37,134 nucleotides of DNA from Rhizobium leguminosarum (GCF_001652265.1 NZ_LWBS01000433.1:1-37134); one strand, 5' to 3'; shown: positions 10,185 to 19,729, numbered from the stretch's first letter. The notes: a model not told the origin generated them from the letters alone. Made by a program: numbers and translations.

Positions 10185-10231
10185 CACTAGATATGGTACT
10201 CGAATCGCTGATGACGTCAACAAGTAGTTGT
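10184..10231 (-). promoter_or_regulatory. Candidate nrdHIEF promoter with NrdR-like box
   Basis: On the minus strand a -35-like TTGACG (10219-10214) is followed after 16-18 bp by a -10-like TACCAT/CCATAT, just before the riboswitch. The plus-strand 10184-10199, ACACTAGATATGGTAC, matches 12 of 16 positions of the NrdR-box consensus as I recall it (acaCwAtATaTwGtgt) and covers the -10. A second symmetric sequence, ACAAGTAGTTGT, lies just upstream of the -35 (10220-10231), but its spacing is not the usual NrdR pair spacing. Promoter and repressor site are inferred. Confidence 0.4.
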
Positions 10232-10276
10232 GGCGCTGCAGCAATGGCGGCAACGAATCGCCGCGCCCGTGTATGA

Positions 10277-10285
10277 TGTGGATAA
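10277..10285 (-). promoter_or_regulatory. Single consensus DnaA box upstream of the nrd promoter
   Basis: TTATCCACA on the minus strand matches the high-affinity DnaA box exactly and lies about 60 bp upstream of the candidate nrd -35. DnaA control of a reductase operon is known for E. coli nrdAB. A single 9-mer could be chance in 37 kb. Confidence 0.3.
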
Positions 10286-10321
10286 TGAAGCGTTAACGAA
10301 AAGGCGCTGTGGAGAACCGGT

Positions 10322-10347
10322 CAGAAAGAGCCGACAGAAGCCGGCTC
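10322..10347 (-). terminator. Terminator after the metal P-type ATPase gene
   Basis: On the minus strand a 6-bp stem GAGCCG / CGGCTC (10347-10342 with 10333-10328) and 8-nt loop are followed by TTTCTG. It lies 14 bp beyond the ATPase stop and faces the oppositely oriented nrd promoter region. Confidence 0.55.
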
Positions 10348-10360
10348 CCCGAAACGATAT

Positions 10361-12616
10361 TCATATTTTTATTCGAAGCAGCCGCAGCGCGTTGATCGTC
10401 ACCAACACGGTGGCGCCGGTATCGGCGAGGATCGCCGGCCAGAGCCCGGTGATCCCGGCGATCGTCGTCACCAGAAACACCGCCTTCAGCCCGAGTGCGA
10501 TGGTGATATTCTGGAGGATGTTGCGCATCGTGCGTTTGGAAAGTTCGATCATCCGCGCCACGTCACCGACGCGTCCGTGCAGCACGGCGGCATCCGCCGT
10601 CTCCAGCGCCACATCGGTGCCGCCGCCCATGGCGATGCCGATATCGGCAGCGGCCAGCGCCGGAGCATCGTTGATGCCGTCGCCGACCTTGGCGACGACG
10701 AAGCCCTGGCGCTTCAATTCGCCGACGACACGCTGTTTGTCCTCAGGCATCATCTCGCCGCGCCAATCGATGCCGAGCATGCCGGCAACAGCTGCCGCCG
10801 TCCGCTTGTTGTCGCCTGTCAACATCATCGCCTTGACGCCTGCTGAATTGAGGGCAGCGAGCCCGGCCTTGGCATCCTCGCGCGGCTCGTCGCGCATGGC
10901 GATCAGGCCGGCCGCAACACCGTTGACGAGCAGCACCGACACGCTCTTGCCCTCGTCGTTCAGCGCCGCGATGCGTGCATCCTGTTCAGCACTGAGCGCC
11001 CCGCGCTCGCGGGCGGCAGGCGGCGACAGCAGGTCCAGCGTCTCGCCGCCGACTTTGCCGCTGACGCCCTTGCCCGGCAGCGCTTCCAGCTCGAAGGCCG
11101 GCGGCACGGGAACGCCGGCTGACTTGGCGCGGTTGAGGATCGCCAGCGCCAGCGGATGGCTGGAGCCCTGCTCCAGCACCGCCGCGCGCGACAGCACCTG
11201 CGCCTCGCTCAGGCCAAAGGAAATGATGTCAGTCACCTGAGGCCTGCCTTCCGTCAGCGTGCCTGTCTTATCGAAGGCGACCATCGTCACCTTGCCGAGC
11301 GTTTCCAGCACCGCGCCGCCCTTCATCAACAGCCCGCGCCGCGCACCTGATGAAAGCGAGGCGGCGATTGCCGCCGGCGTCGAAATGACGAGCGCGCAGG
11401 GGCAGCCGATCAACAGGATGGCAAGGCCCTTATAAACCCATTCGCCCCACGGGCCGGCGAACAGCAGCGGCGGAACGACCGCGACCAGCGCTGCGACCAC
11501 GACCACTCCGGGCGTGTAATAGCGCGAGAACCGATCGATGAAGCGTTCGGTCGGCGCCTTCGATTCCTGCGCTTCTTCTACCAGCTTGACGACGCGGGCG
11601 ATGGTATTGTCGGCGGCAGCCGCCGTGACGCGAACCCTCAGCACCGCATCGCCATTCACCGTGCCGGCAAAAACGACGGCATCGATGCCCTTGCGCACCG
11701 GCGTGCTCTCGCCCGTCACCGGCGCCTCGTCGATCGCACTCTCGCCTGAGATGATGATGCCGTCCGCAGAGATACGGTCGCCAGGGCGAACCATGATAGT
11801 CGCGCCAACGGCAAGGCTTTCTGCCGGCACTTCCCGCGTCTGCCCATTGTCTTCGAGCAGCGCATTCTTCGGCACCAGACCCGTCAACGACTGGATGCTT
11901 TCGCGCGCCTTGCCGGCCGCCACCCCTTCAAGCAATTCGCCGACGAGGAACAGGAACACGACGGTTGCCGCCTCTTCACCGGCATTGATAATGACGGCGC
12001 CGACGGCGGCGATCGTCATCAGCATCTCGATCGAGAACGGTGTTCCCGAGAAAGCCGCCATGACGGCGCGCCGCGCGATCGGCACCAGCCCGATCAACAT
12101 GGCGACAGTGAAGGCATAGGACGCGATCGCCGGCACGAGATGACCGACGGTATAGGCGGCAACGAGTGCTGCACCCGAAAGGATGGTCAGCCGGCCCTTC
12201 CTGCTCTGCCACCAGGGGCCGGTCATCGGCGCGTGGTCATGCCGGTGCAGCCCCTCGATTTTCTTCTCGCCGTGATCGTGAGGATGGTCGTGGTCATGAC
12301 TTGCATGGTCATGGCTAGGGCCCGCGTGATCGCCGCAGTCATGTCCGTGGTCGTGACGATGCTGCGAGCCCTGGGTATGCGCAGGCGCAGCGCTTCCGGC
12401 AAGCGGCGCGACGGAATAGCCGAGCCCCGTCACCTTCTTCTCGATCACCTTGAGATCGCTGCTGCCATCGTGCCGGACGGTCATCGTGCCCGCCATCACC
12501 GAGACGGAAACATCGGCGACACCCGCCACGCGTCTGACCGCCGAACCGATCTTGGTTGCGCAGGAGGCGCAATCCATGCCGCCAACCCAGTATCGTGTCT
12601 CGCTCTCAGCCATCAT
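10361..12616 (-). CDS. Zn/Cd/Pb-exporting P1B-type ATPase
   Basis: An inner-membrane pump of about 751 residues of the ZntA/CadA class that exports divalent soft metals with ATP. The N-terminal metal-binding domain carries GMDCASC (residues ~13-19). A histidine/aspartate-rich linker at ~85-130 has many HDH repeats. The membrane metal site CPC is in IGCPCALVIS. The phosphorylation motif DKTGTLTEG, the SHPLA element and GDGINDAPAL of the ATP domain are all present, and a C-terminal membrane Asp (ADTGAT) fits the Zn/Cd subgroup rather than copper pumps. ATG at 12616 (or 12613) follows AAGGAAG; a TTG at 12631 is the alternative. It is divergent from a MerR regulator whose operator overlaps its promoter. 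Confidence 0.93.
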   Translation of the reverse strand: MMAESETRYWVGGMDCASCATKIGSAVRRVAGVADVSVSVMAGTMTVRHDGSSDLKVIEKKVTGLGYSVAPLAGSAAPAHTQGSQHRHDHGHDCGDHAGPSHDHASHDHDHPHDHGEKKIEGLHRHDHAPMTGPWWQSRKGRLTILSGAALVAAYTVGHLVPAIASYAFTVAMLIGLVPIARRAVMAAFSGTPFSIEMLMTIAAVGAVIINAGEEAATVVFLFLVGELLEGVAAGKARESIQSLTGLVPKNALLEDNGQTREVPAESLAVGATIMVRPGDRISADGIIISGESAIDEAPVTGESTPVRKGIDAVVFAGTVNGDAVLRVRVTAAAADNTIARVVKLVEEAQESKAPTERFIDRFSRYYTPGVVVVAALVAVVPPLLFAGPWGEWVYKGLAILLIGCPCALVISTPAAIAASLSSGARRGLLMKGGAVLETLGKVTMVAFDKTGTLTEGRPQVTDIISFGLSEAQVLSRAAVLEQGSSHPLALAILNRAKSAGVPVPPAFELEALPGKGVSGKVGGETLDLLSPPAARERGALSAEQDARIAALNDEGKSVSVLLVNGVAAGLIAMRDEPREDAKAGLAALNSAGVKAMMLTGDNKRTAAAVAGMLGIDWRGEMMPEDKQRVVGELKRQGFVVAKVGDGINDAPALAAADIGIAMGGGTDVALETADAAVLHGRVGDVARMIELSKRTMRNILQNITIALGLKAVFLVTTIAGITGLWPAILADTGATVLVTINALRLLRIKI

Positions 12617-12643
12617 CCGCTTCCTTGTCAAACAGAAGCATCT

Positions 12644-12674
12644 CTCCTACATCCTCTAGCGACTAGAGGTGCAA
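12644..12674 (-). promoter_or_regulatory. MerR-type operator/promoter for the metal ATPase
   Basis: On the minus strand -35 TTGCAC (12674-12669) and -10 TAGGAG (12649-12644) are separated by exactly 19 bp, the overlong spacer of MerR-activated promoters. The spacer holds the dyad CCTCTAG-cga-CTAGAGG (12653-12669), close to CadR/PbrR/ZntR operators. The site also abuts the regulator's own ribosome site, so autoregulation is likely. Confidence 0.8.
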
Positions 12675-12684
12675 GAGGAAAATC

Positions 12685-13107
12685 ATGAAAAAGATCACCA
12701 TTGGTGAAGCTGCGCGCCAAAGCGGCGTCAAGGTGCCGACGGTCCGTTATTATGAGAGCATCGGCCTGCTCGCGGCGCCGAGCCGCAGCGAGGGCAACCA
12801 GCGCTCCTTCGAGCCCGCCGATATCAGCCGCCTCGCCTTCATCCGCCACGCCCGCGAACTCGGTTTCGAGATCGACGCGATCCGCACGCTGCTCACCCTG
12901 CAGGACGATCCGCACCAGTCCTGCGCCTCGGCCGACGCCATCGCCAAGGCCCGCCTCATCGAGGTCGAGCAGCGCATCCGCAGCCTGATGGCACTGAAGG
13001 CCGAGCTGGAAACCATGGTGGAAGGCTGCGGCCACGGCCGCGTCGACCAATGCCGCGTCATCGAGGTGCTCGCCGACCACGGCCAGTGCACGCATCCGCA
13101 CCACTGA
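12685..13107 (+). CDS. MerR-family Zn/Cd/Pb-responsive regulator
   Basis: A 140-residue metal sensor that twists promoter DNA to activate the divergent ATPase gene. The winged-helix begins TIGEAARQSGVKVPTVRYYE (residues 4-23), followed by the coiled dimerisation helix. Cysteines occur at LQDDPHQSC, EGCGHGRVDQC and HGQC, with a histidine-rich C-terminus (THPHH). This arrangement fits the ZntR/CadR branch that binds divalent metals rather than Cu(I). ATG at 12685 follows AGAGGA (12674-12679). Which of Zn, Cd or Pb is the main inducer is not decidable here. Confidence 0.92.
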   Translation: MKKITIGEAARQSGVKVPTVRYYESIGLLAAPSRSEGNQRSFEPADISRLAFIRHARELGFEIDAIRTLLTLQDDPHQSCASADAIAKARLIEVEQRIRSLMALKAELETMVEGCGHGRVDQCRVIEVLADHGQCTHPHH

Positions 13108-13176
13108 TCTCTGCCCTTGCAGGCGATCCGCGCCCGCGCCAAAACTGCATGCAGACAGAATCGGGCGAAGATATCA

Positions 13177-14394
13177 ATGAACCAGAAGCGGATCGCGATC
13201 ATCGGCGGCGGCCCGGCGGGTCTCGCGGCGGCCGAACTGCTGTCCCGTTCCGGTCATGCGGTGACGGTCTACGACGCCATGCCGACCTTCGCCCGCAAGT
13301 TCCTGCTGGCCGGCAAGTCGGGTCTCAACATTACCCATTCCGAGGATTACGCCCGTTTCACCACACGCTTCGGCGCGGCCTCCGCCCGTCTGCGCCCCGC
13401 TCTTGATGACTTTACCCCTGATGATATCAGGGATTGGGCAGCAGGGCTCGGGACCGAGACCTTCGTCGGCTCGTCCGGCCGGGTGTTCCCGAAGGTGATG
13501 AAGGCCTCGCCTTTGCTGCGCGCCTGGCTCAGGCGACTGGAGGCGCAGGGCACTACGCTGCGCACCCGCCACCGCTGGACCGGTTTTGCCGAAGAGGCTC
13601 GTTATGTTTTCGAAACGCCCGAAGGGCGCAGCATCGTCCATTGCGACGCAGCCCTGCTGGCGCTTGGCGGCGCAAGCTGGCCGCGCCTCGGCTCCGATGC
13701 AAGCTGGCTGACTAGGCTATCGGAGAGAGGCGTCGAGATCGAGCCCTTTAAGCCCGCCAATTGCGGCTTCGCCGTCGGCTGGAGCGGAAGCTTCAGCGAG
13801 CGTTTCGCCGGCGAGCCGGTAAAGTCGGTCACCGCAACATCCGAGGCCGGCACGTTTCCCGGCGAATTCGTCATCACCGGGAGCGGCATCGAGGGCAGCC
13901 TGATCTATGCCCACACCGCCAGCCTCCGCGACCGGCTGCTGAACCACGACAGCGCTGCCCTGACGCTCGACCTTGCACCCGGCCGCACCATCGAGAGGCT
14001 GAGCCGCGACCTTGCGCGGCAGGATGCCAAGTCGAGCTTTTCGAACCGCCTGCGCAAGGGCGCCAGCCTCGACGGCGTCAAGGCGGCACTGTTGCGCGAA
14101 CTCGCCCCCGAGCGCGACCGCACCGATCCCGAGCGTCTCGCCGGCATGATCAAGGCCCTGCCGGTGCCGGTGATCGAAACCCGGCCGATCGCCGAAGCGA
14201 TCTCCTCGGCCGGCGGCATCTGCTGGAGCAGCATCGACGATGGCTACATGTTGAAGGCGCTACCGGGCATCTTCGTCGCCGGTGAGATGCTCGACTGGGA
14301 AGCGCCGACCGGCGGCTATCTCCTCACCGCCTGCCTGGCGACCGGCCGGGCGGCAGCACGCGGCATAGAAGCCTGGTTGCAGCGCCGAGCATGA
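13177..14394 (+). CDS. BaiN/HI0933-type FAD-dependent oxidoreductase (TIGR03862-like)
   Basis: A flavoprotein of about 405 residues. The dinucleotide-binding motif GGGPAGLAAAE is at residues ~9-20, followed by RKFLLAGKSGLNITHSE, the signature of the HI0933/BaiN family, and a C-terminal FAD segment ending GGYLLTACLATGRAAARG. The physiological substrate of the rhizobial branch is unknown. ATG at 13177 has only a weak ribosome site; an in-frame start at 13117 adds 20 non-conserved residues. The stop codon falls inside a palindromic repeat that begins at 14388, so the last residues are repeat-derived. Confidence 0.85.
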   Translation: MNQKRIAIIGGGPAGLAAAELLSRSGHAVTVYDAMPTFARKFLLAGKSGLNITHSEDYARFTTRFGAASARLRPALDDFTPDDIRDWAAGLGTETFVGSSGRVFPKVMKASPLLRAWLRRLEAQGTTLRTRHRWTGFAEEARYVFETPEGRSIVHCDAALLALGGASWPRLGSDASWLTRLSERGVEIEPFKPANCGFAVGWSGSFSERFAGEPVKSVTATSEAGTFPGEFVITGSGIEGSLIYAHTASLRDRLLNHDSAALTLDLAPGRTIERLSRDLARQDAKSSFSNRLRKGASLDGVKAALLRELAPERDRTDPERLAGMIKALPVPVIETRPIAEAISSAGGICWSSIDDGYMLKALPGIFVAGEMLDWEAPTGGYLLTACLATGRAAARGIEAWLQRRA

Positions 14395-14498
14395 TGCCGA
14401 AAAGTGTGATCGCTTTTCGGACGACATCATGCTCCAACTCTTAATTTAGAACAGCATTCAGATTTTAGGCCGACCCGGCCCAAAAATCATCCTGTTCT
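14388..14498. repeat. Rhizobial composite palindromic repeat
   Basis: Two adjacent hairpins. The first, 14388-14433, pairs AGCATGATG with CATCATGCT and GAAAAG with CTTTTC. The second, 14448-14498, pairs AGAACAG with CTGTTCT and, inside, GATTTT/GGCC with GGCC/AAAAATC. Sequences of this form recur between genes in Rhizobium genomes. It supplies the stop codon of the preceding flavoprotein gene and may serve as its transcription end. Confidence 0.75.
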
Positions 14499-14540
14499 GG
14501 GCGCAGGCAGTCATCAGCACCGAGTAGGGTCATCCCTGGA

Positions 14541-15026
14541 TCAGGCCGAGGCCGGACGGAATGTCATGGCGAGCCCATTCATGCAGTAGCGAAGCCCGGT
14601 TGGCTTCGGGCCGTCATCGAAGACATGGCCGAGATGCCCACCGCAGCGGCTGCAGTGCACGGCGTTGCGCACCATGCCGAAAGTCGTGTCGCTCGTGGTG
14701 CCGACGGCTTTTTCCAGCGGCGCCCAGAAGCTCGGCCAGCCGGTGCCGCTGTCGAATTTGGTGGTCGAGGAAAAGAGGTCCTGGTCGCAGCCGGCGCAGG
14801 CGAAATTGCCCTTTCGCTCCTCATGCAGCAAGGCACTGGTGAAGGGCTGTTCCGTCCCCGCCCGGCGCAGGATGACATATTGATCCGGCGTCAGCAGCTT
14901 GCGCCATTCCTCGTCGGTGTGCGTCACCGCAAACGTCTCGGCGGCGATCATCTTGCCGGCTAGGCCCAGGTGAACCCCAAACGCCCCAAAAGCGGCGCCC
15001 ATCAGCAACAATCGTCTATTCAGCAT
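14541..15026 (-). CDS. msrB: Exported peptide-methionine (R)-S-oxide reductase
   Basis: MsrB repairs oxidised methionine (R-sulfoxide) in proteins. The ~161-residue protein has two CxxC zinc motifs (CAGC and CSRC), the GTGWPSFW substrate loop and the catalytic cysteine in LRYCMNG. The N-terminus, MLNRRLLLMG followed by a hydrophobic stretch, resembles a signal sequence with a twin arginine, so this copy probably acts in the periplasm; the Tat route is inferred. ATG at 15026 follows GAGGAGA (15034-15040); a longer in-frame start lacks support. No msrA or membrane partner is adjacent. Confidence 0.92.
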   Translation of the reverse strand: MLNRRLLLMGAAFGAFGVHLGLAGKMIAAETFAVTHTDEEWRKLLTPDQYVILRRAGTEQPFTSALLHEERKGNFACAGCDQDLFSSTTKFDSGTGWPSFWAPLEKAVGTTSDTTFGMVRNAVHCSRCGGHLGHVFDDGPKPTGLRYCMNGLAMTFRPASA

Positions 15027-15236
15027 GGTCGGATCTCCTCGTCTGGCAAACCTTGCTTCCCGTACAGAACTACGAGAAAGAGGGGTCATTTGTTACGCCA
15101 TGGCCGCCCAAACACCGAAATGTGATTTCCGCCACTTTCGTCAAGAAGAGCCGCATGCTGACGACCGCCAGTACCGGCCGATTGCAAACCAGCCGCTTTT
15201 CCATCAGAATGTGCTGAACTTCGGTGGGAGGAGCCG

Positions 15237-16196
15237 ATGCACGAACACTCAGCGCACGCCGAGCACGTCTACACGTCTGCCCAACGCGATTCTGCCGCGG
15301 CCAGTTCTCCTGTTGTCGCTTCATGGCGGCGGTGCATGACCATGCATCAGCTCGCTCCCGAGGACCAGCGGGCTCCACTGCGCCTCACCGACCAGGAATT
15401 CCGCCGTGCGCGCGAGCAGTCCGAACAGCTGATCGCCAGCGCGACGGAAGAGCTCGATCGTCTCTTTACCACCGTTGGCAGGGTGGGCTGCTGCCTGCTA
15501 CTAACCGACAAGAACGGCATCGCCCTGGAGCGCCGGGGCGCTGCCGGCGACGACAAGGAATTCCGCGAACTCGGCCTGTGGACCGGCTCGGTCTGGACCG
15601 AGGCCAGCATCGGCACCAACGGCATCGGTACTGCACTTGCCGACGAGCGTGCCGTCGCGATCTTCCGCGATCAGCATTTTTTCTGCTCGAATACCAGCCT
15701 CAGTTGCACGACGGCGCCGATCCGCGATCATCGTGGCCGGGTGGCAGCAGCCCTCGACATCTCCACATGCCGCGAAGACGTCAACGAAATGACGCTGGCA
15801 ATCCTGACGCAGACCGTGCGCGATGCGGCAATGCGTATCGAGCTCAACCTTTTCCGCTCAGCCTTTGCCGGCGCGCGCTTCCTGATGGTCCCGGCCGGCG
15901 CCAATTCCGCCGCCGCCCTGCTTGCCGTCGACAGGCACGATCTGGTGCTCGGCGCAACGCGCGCCGCCCGCATCGCGTTGCAGTTGGACGACAAGCGCAT
16001 CGCCGCCGGCATTCCTGCCGCCGATGCCCTGCACGAGGCTGGCGTCTCCCAGCAGGACGAGATCGTCGAGGCGGAGAAGGCGGCACTGCTGCGGGCGCTG
16101 TCGCGCGCCGGCGGCAATGTCTCGCAGGCGGCGATCGCGCTTGGCATCAGCCGCGCAACGCTGCACAGGAAGATGAAGAAGCTCGATCTCCACTGA
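15237..16196 (+). CDS. AcoR-like GAF/Fis regulator lacking the AAA+ domain
   Basis: A 319-residue regulator with an N-terminal sensory region typical of AcoR/GAF activators ([15 protein letters not shown] near residue 30, [18 protein letters not shown] in the middle, and [21 protein letters not shown]) and a C-terminal Fis-type helix-turn-helix ([20 protein letters not shown], ~290-312). The central AAA+ sigma-54 activator domain of true AcoR is absent, so it is unlikely to act on sigma-54 promoters in the classical way. ATG at 15237 follows GGGAGGAG (15226-15233). It precedes an aldehyde dehydrogenase gene in the same direction and probably controls it through the palindrome at 16240-16257. 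Confidence 0.87.
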   Translation: MHEHSAHAEHVYTSAQRDSAAASSPVVASWRRCMTMHQLAPEDQRAPLRLTDQEFRRAREQSEQLIASATEELDRLFTTVGRVGCCLLLTDKNGIALERRGAAGDDKEFRELGLWTGSVWTEASIGTNGIGTALADERAVAIFRDQHFFCSNTSLSCTTAPIRDHRGRVAAALDISTCREDVNEMTLAILTQTVRDAAMRIELNLFRSAFAGARFLMVPAGANSAAALLAVDRHDLVLGATRAARIALQLDDKRIAAGIPAADALHEAGVSQQDEIVEAEKAALLRALSRAGGNVSQAAIALGISRATLHRKMKKLDLH

Positions 16197-16239
16197 TCAG
16201 GGTAAAGGTTCCGCTCCCGGAGCAATCGTGACACGATGC

Positions 16240-16257
16240 TGTCGCAGGTCTGCGACA
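16240..16257. promoter_or_regulatory. Palindromic operator candidate upstream of the aldehyde dehydrogenase
   Basis: A perfect dyad TGTCGCA-ggtc-TGCGACA lies about 105 bp before the dehydrogenase start and 44 bp after the regulator stop. Its size suits a dimeric Fis-type helix-turn-helix protein such as the adjacent AcoR-like regulator. Binding is inferred. Confidence 0.5.
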
Positions 16258-16362
16258 CTGTGCACTGCGGTATGGAAGACCCGCCCTATTCCCTCCGCCA
16301 AAATATGCACATTTTCCTCCCACTGGTTCGCTTGGGAACCTGGATCATCAAGGGAGGATGAC

Positions 16363-17871
<1,509 letters not shown>

Positions 17872-17904
17872 GATGCTTCGGCATGGCGGGAGGGAGTGTC
17901 AAAA

Positions 17905-18060
17905 CCCCTCCCCAACCCCTCCCCACAAGGGGGAGGGGCTTGTGATGCCGCTCCGGCAGCTTACTTCATCTAAGGTTCAGCAAGGAGATGCGTGAATTTT
18001 AGAGTCAGGCAGTTCAACGGGTTAAGTCCCTCCCCCTTGTGGGGAGGGGTTGGGGAGGGG
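17905..18060. repeat. Pair of inverted G/C-rich repeats between aldehyde dehydrogenase and DUF779
   Basis: A 34-bp unit at 17905-17938 (starting CCCCTCCCCAACCCC) recurs as its reverse complement at 18028-18060, matching over 33 bp with about 90 bp between. Each unit also has its own internal CCCCTCCCC / GGGGAGGGG-type symmetry. In RNA the two copies would form a very stable stem in the 220-bp gap, the second ending 20 bp before the DUF779 ribosome site. It resembles dispersed rhizobial intergenic repeats. Confidence 0.8.
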
Positions 18061-18092
18061 AATTCTTCTCCCGAAACTCTGGAGGAAGAACA

Positions 18093-18485
18093 ATGGAAAC
18101 GACCGTCAACGGCGAACCGCGTGTTCTCGCGACCGATGCAGCACTCGCTCTCATCGGCGAGATCAGGCAGGATCATCCCGATATTCTCTTCCATCAGTCC
18201 GGCGGCTGCTGCGATGGCTCCTCGCCGATGTGTTATCCGGCTAACGAATTCATGATCGGCGACAGCGACGTCAAGCTCGGCGAGATCGGCGGCGTGCCGG
18301 TCTATATCAGCGCCAGCCAGTTCGAGGCGTGGAAACATACGCAGCTGATCATCGACGTCGTGCCCGGCCGCGGCGGCATGTTCTCGCTCGACAACGGCCG
18401 CGAGAAGCGCTTCCTGACCCGCTCCCGCCTCTTCGGCGGCGGCGAGGCTTGCGCAGTGCCTGATGTGAAGGTCAGGGCGGTCTGA
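18093..18485 (+). CDS. DUF779 protein associated with aldehyde dehydrogenase
   Basis: A 130-residue soluble protein of the DUF779 family. It has a conserved cysteine cluster, FHQSGGCCDGSSPMCY, that could bind a metal or act in redox chemistry, and an aspartate/histidine-containing middle. Family members often lie beside acetaldehyde/alcohol dehydrogenase genes, as here, but their biochemical function is not established to my knowledge. ATG at 18093 follows GGAGGAAG (18081-18088). A long inverted repeat lies between it and the dehydrogenase, so expression may be partly uncoupled. Confidence 0.85.
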   Translation: METTVNGEPRVLATDAALALIGEIRQDHPDILFHQSGGCCDGSSPMCYPANEFMIGDSDVKLGEIGGVPVYISASQFEAWKHTQLIIDVVPGRGGMFSLDNGREKRFLTRSRLFGGGEACAVPDVKVRAV

Positions 18486-18590
18486 TGCTGTCGCCCGTCG
18501 GGTGGGAATTTCGCCTGTAGTATTCCCATAGTACCTGCTCTCCACAGCTCTTTGCTAATCTCCGCCAGTTGGTTTCAAAGGGAGGAAACG

Positions 18591-19187
18591 ATGCCAGCCT
18601 CAAAGATCCTGATGATCACGGGTGACTTCACCGAAGATTACGAAACGATGGTGCCGTTCCAGACGCTGCTCGCCTGCGGCTATACAGTCGATGCCGTCTG
18701 CCCCGGCAAGAAGGCCGGCGACACCGTCGCCACCGCCATCCATGATTTCGAAGGCGACCAGACTTATTCCGAAAAACGCGGCCACAATTTCGCGCTGAAT
18801 GCCACCTTCGACAGCGTGCGCGCCGAAGATTACGATGCCCTCGTTATTCCCGGCGGCCGTGCGCCCGAATATCTGCGCCTCAACGCCGACGTCATCAAAT
18901 CCGTCCGCCACTTCTTCGACGCCGGAAAACCGGTTGCCGCCATCTGCCACGGCGCGCAGCTGCTTGCCGCTGCCGGTGTGCTGAAGGGCCGAACCTGCTC
19001 GGCCTATCCCGCCTGCCGGCCGGAAGTCGAACTTGCCGGCGGCATCTATGCCGACATCGCAATCACCGATGCAGTCTCGGACGGCAATCTGGTCACGGCG
19101 CCCGCCTGGCCGGCGCATCCGTCGTGGCTGCGCCAGTTCATGGCCGTGCTCGATGCCGCAGCACTGCTCGAAACCAACGCCGCCTGA
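18591..19187 (+). CDS. DJ-1/PfpI superfamily protein
   Basis: A 198-residue member of the DJ-1/PfpI glutamine-amidotransferase-like fold. The nucleophile elbow cysteine followed by histidine is seen in [14 protein letters not shown], and the preceding acidic residue in [13 protein letters not shown] fits the family. Members act as glyoxalases, chaperones or proteases; none can be singled out here. ATG at 18591 follows GGGAGGAAA (18580-18588). It lies 26 bp before a ribbon-helix-helix gene in the same direction and may be co-transcribed with it. Confidence 0.88.
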   Translation: MPASKILMITGDFTEDYETMVPFQTLLACGYTVDAVCPGKKAGDTVATAIHDFEGDQTYSEKRGHNFALNATFDSVRAEDYDALVIPGGRAPEYLRLNADVIKSVRHFFDAGKPVAAICHGAQLLAAAGVLKGRTCSAYPACRPEVELAGGIYADIAITDAVSDGNLVTAPAWPAHPSWLRQFMAVLDAAALLETNAA

Positions 19188-19212
19188 GGAGGGCTGCACT
19201 GGGGAGGACGAT

Positions 19213-19563
19213 ATGTGTGAACTCTTCATCAAGGCGGATGCTCGGCTCTGGGAAAGCACCACCCGGTCGCTGCGCATCGACGGCATGGTCACCAGCGTCA
19301 GGCTGGAGAACTTCTTCTGGGCGAAGCTGGAGGAAATCGCCCGGCGCGACGGCATGAATGTGGTCCAGCTGATCACCCGGCTGCATCATGAATCGATCGA
19401 TGCCGGCCACGATCTCGGCAACTTCACCTCCTTCCTGCGGGTCTGCTGCGCTCGCTATCTCGACCTGCAGCTCACCGGCGACATCCCGGCCGATGTCACC
19501 CGTCCGATCGCCGGCCTCGACGCACCTGTCATCCTCGGCCGCGAACGGGCGAAATATCACTGA
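19213..19563 (+). CDS. Ribbon-helix-helix domain protein (RHH_4-like)
   Basis: A 116-residue protein whose middle part, SLRIDGMVTSVRLENFFWAKLEEIARRDGMNVVQLI, has the strand-helix-helix pattern of a ribbon-helix-helix DNA-binding domain of the alphaproteobacterial RHH_4 type. ATG at 19213 follows GGGGAGGA (19201-19208). The gene sits downstream of the DJ-1-like gene and ends just before a strong hairpin, so the two may form a small operon. Targets are unknown. Confidence 0.8.
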   Translation: MCELFIKADARLWESTTRSLRIDGMVTSVRLENFFWAKLEEIARRDGMNVVQLITRLHHESIDAGHDLGNFTSFLRVCCARYLDLQLTGDIPADVTRPIAGLDAPVILGRERAKYH

Positions 19564-19590
19564 ACTCAGGTCCGACAGACGATCGAAGAC

Positions 19591-19622
19591 GAACGGCCCG
19601 CGGATAGCTCCGCGGGCCGTTC
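19591..19622 (+). terminator. Strong hairpin, likely transcription terminator
   Basis: A perfect 14-bp stem (GAACGGCCCGCGGA / TCCGCGGGCCGTTC) with a TAGC loop, 27 bp after the ribbon-helix-helix stop. No clear T-run follows, so termination might be partial or Rho-assisted. Confidence 0.65.
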
Positions 19623-19729
19623 CGCAAACATCTGATCTCTGTCTTGGACGGCGGGCTTGCGCTGCCGGGCAGCCTGGATCAACAATGCGCGGCACCGTCC
19701 AGCGCGGGCACGTCGGGAGATCGATTGCC

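Noticed and set aside
10361..12631. Long plus-strand reading frames (for example 10230-11240 and 11538-12119) opposite the P-type ATPase
   Set aside because: They are antisense to a gene with all P-type ATPase motifs, have low-complexity Ala/Ser/Arg composition and no ribosome sites.
16240..16362. A sigma-54 promoter before the aldehyde dehydrogenase
   Set aside because: No TGGCAC-N5-TTGCA-type element was found and the adjacent regulator lacks the AAA+ domain needed to activate sigma-54.
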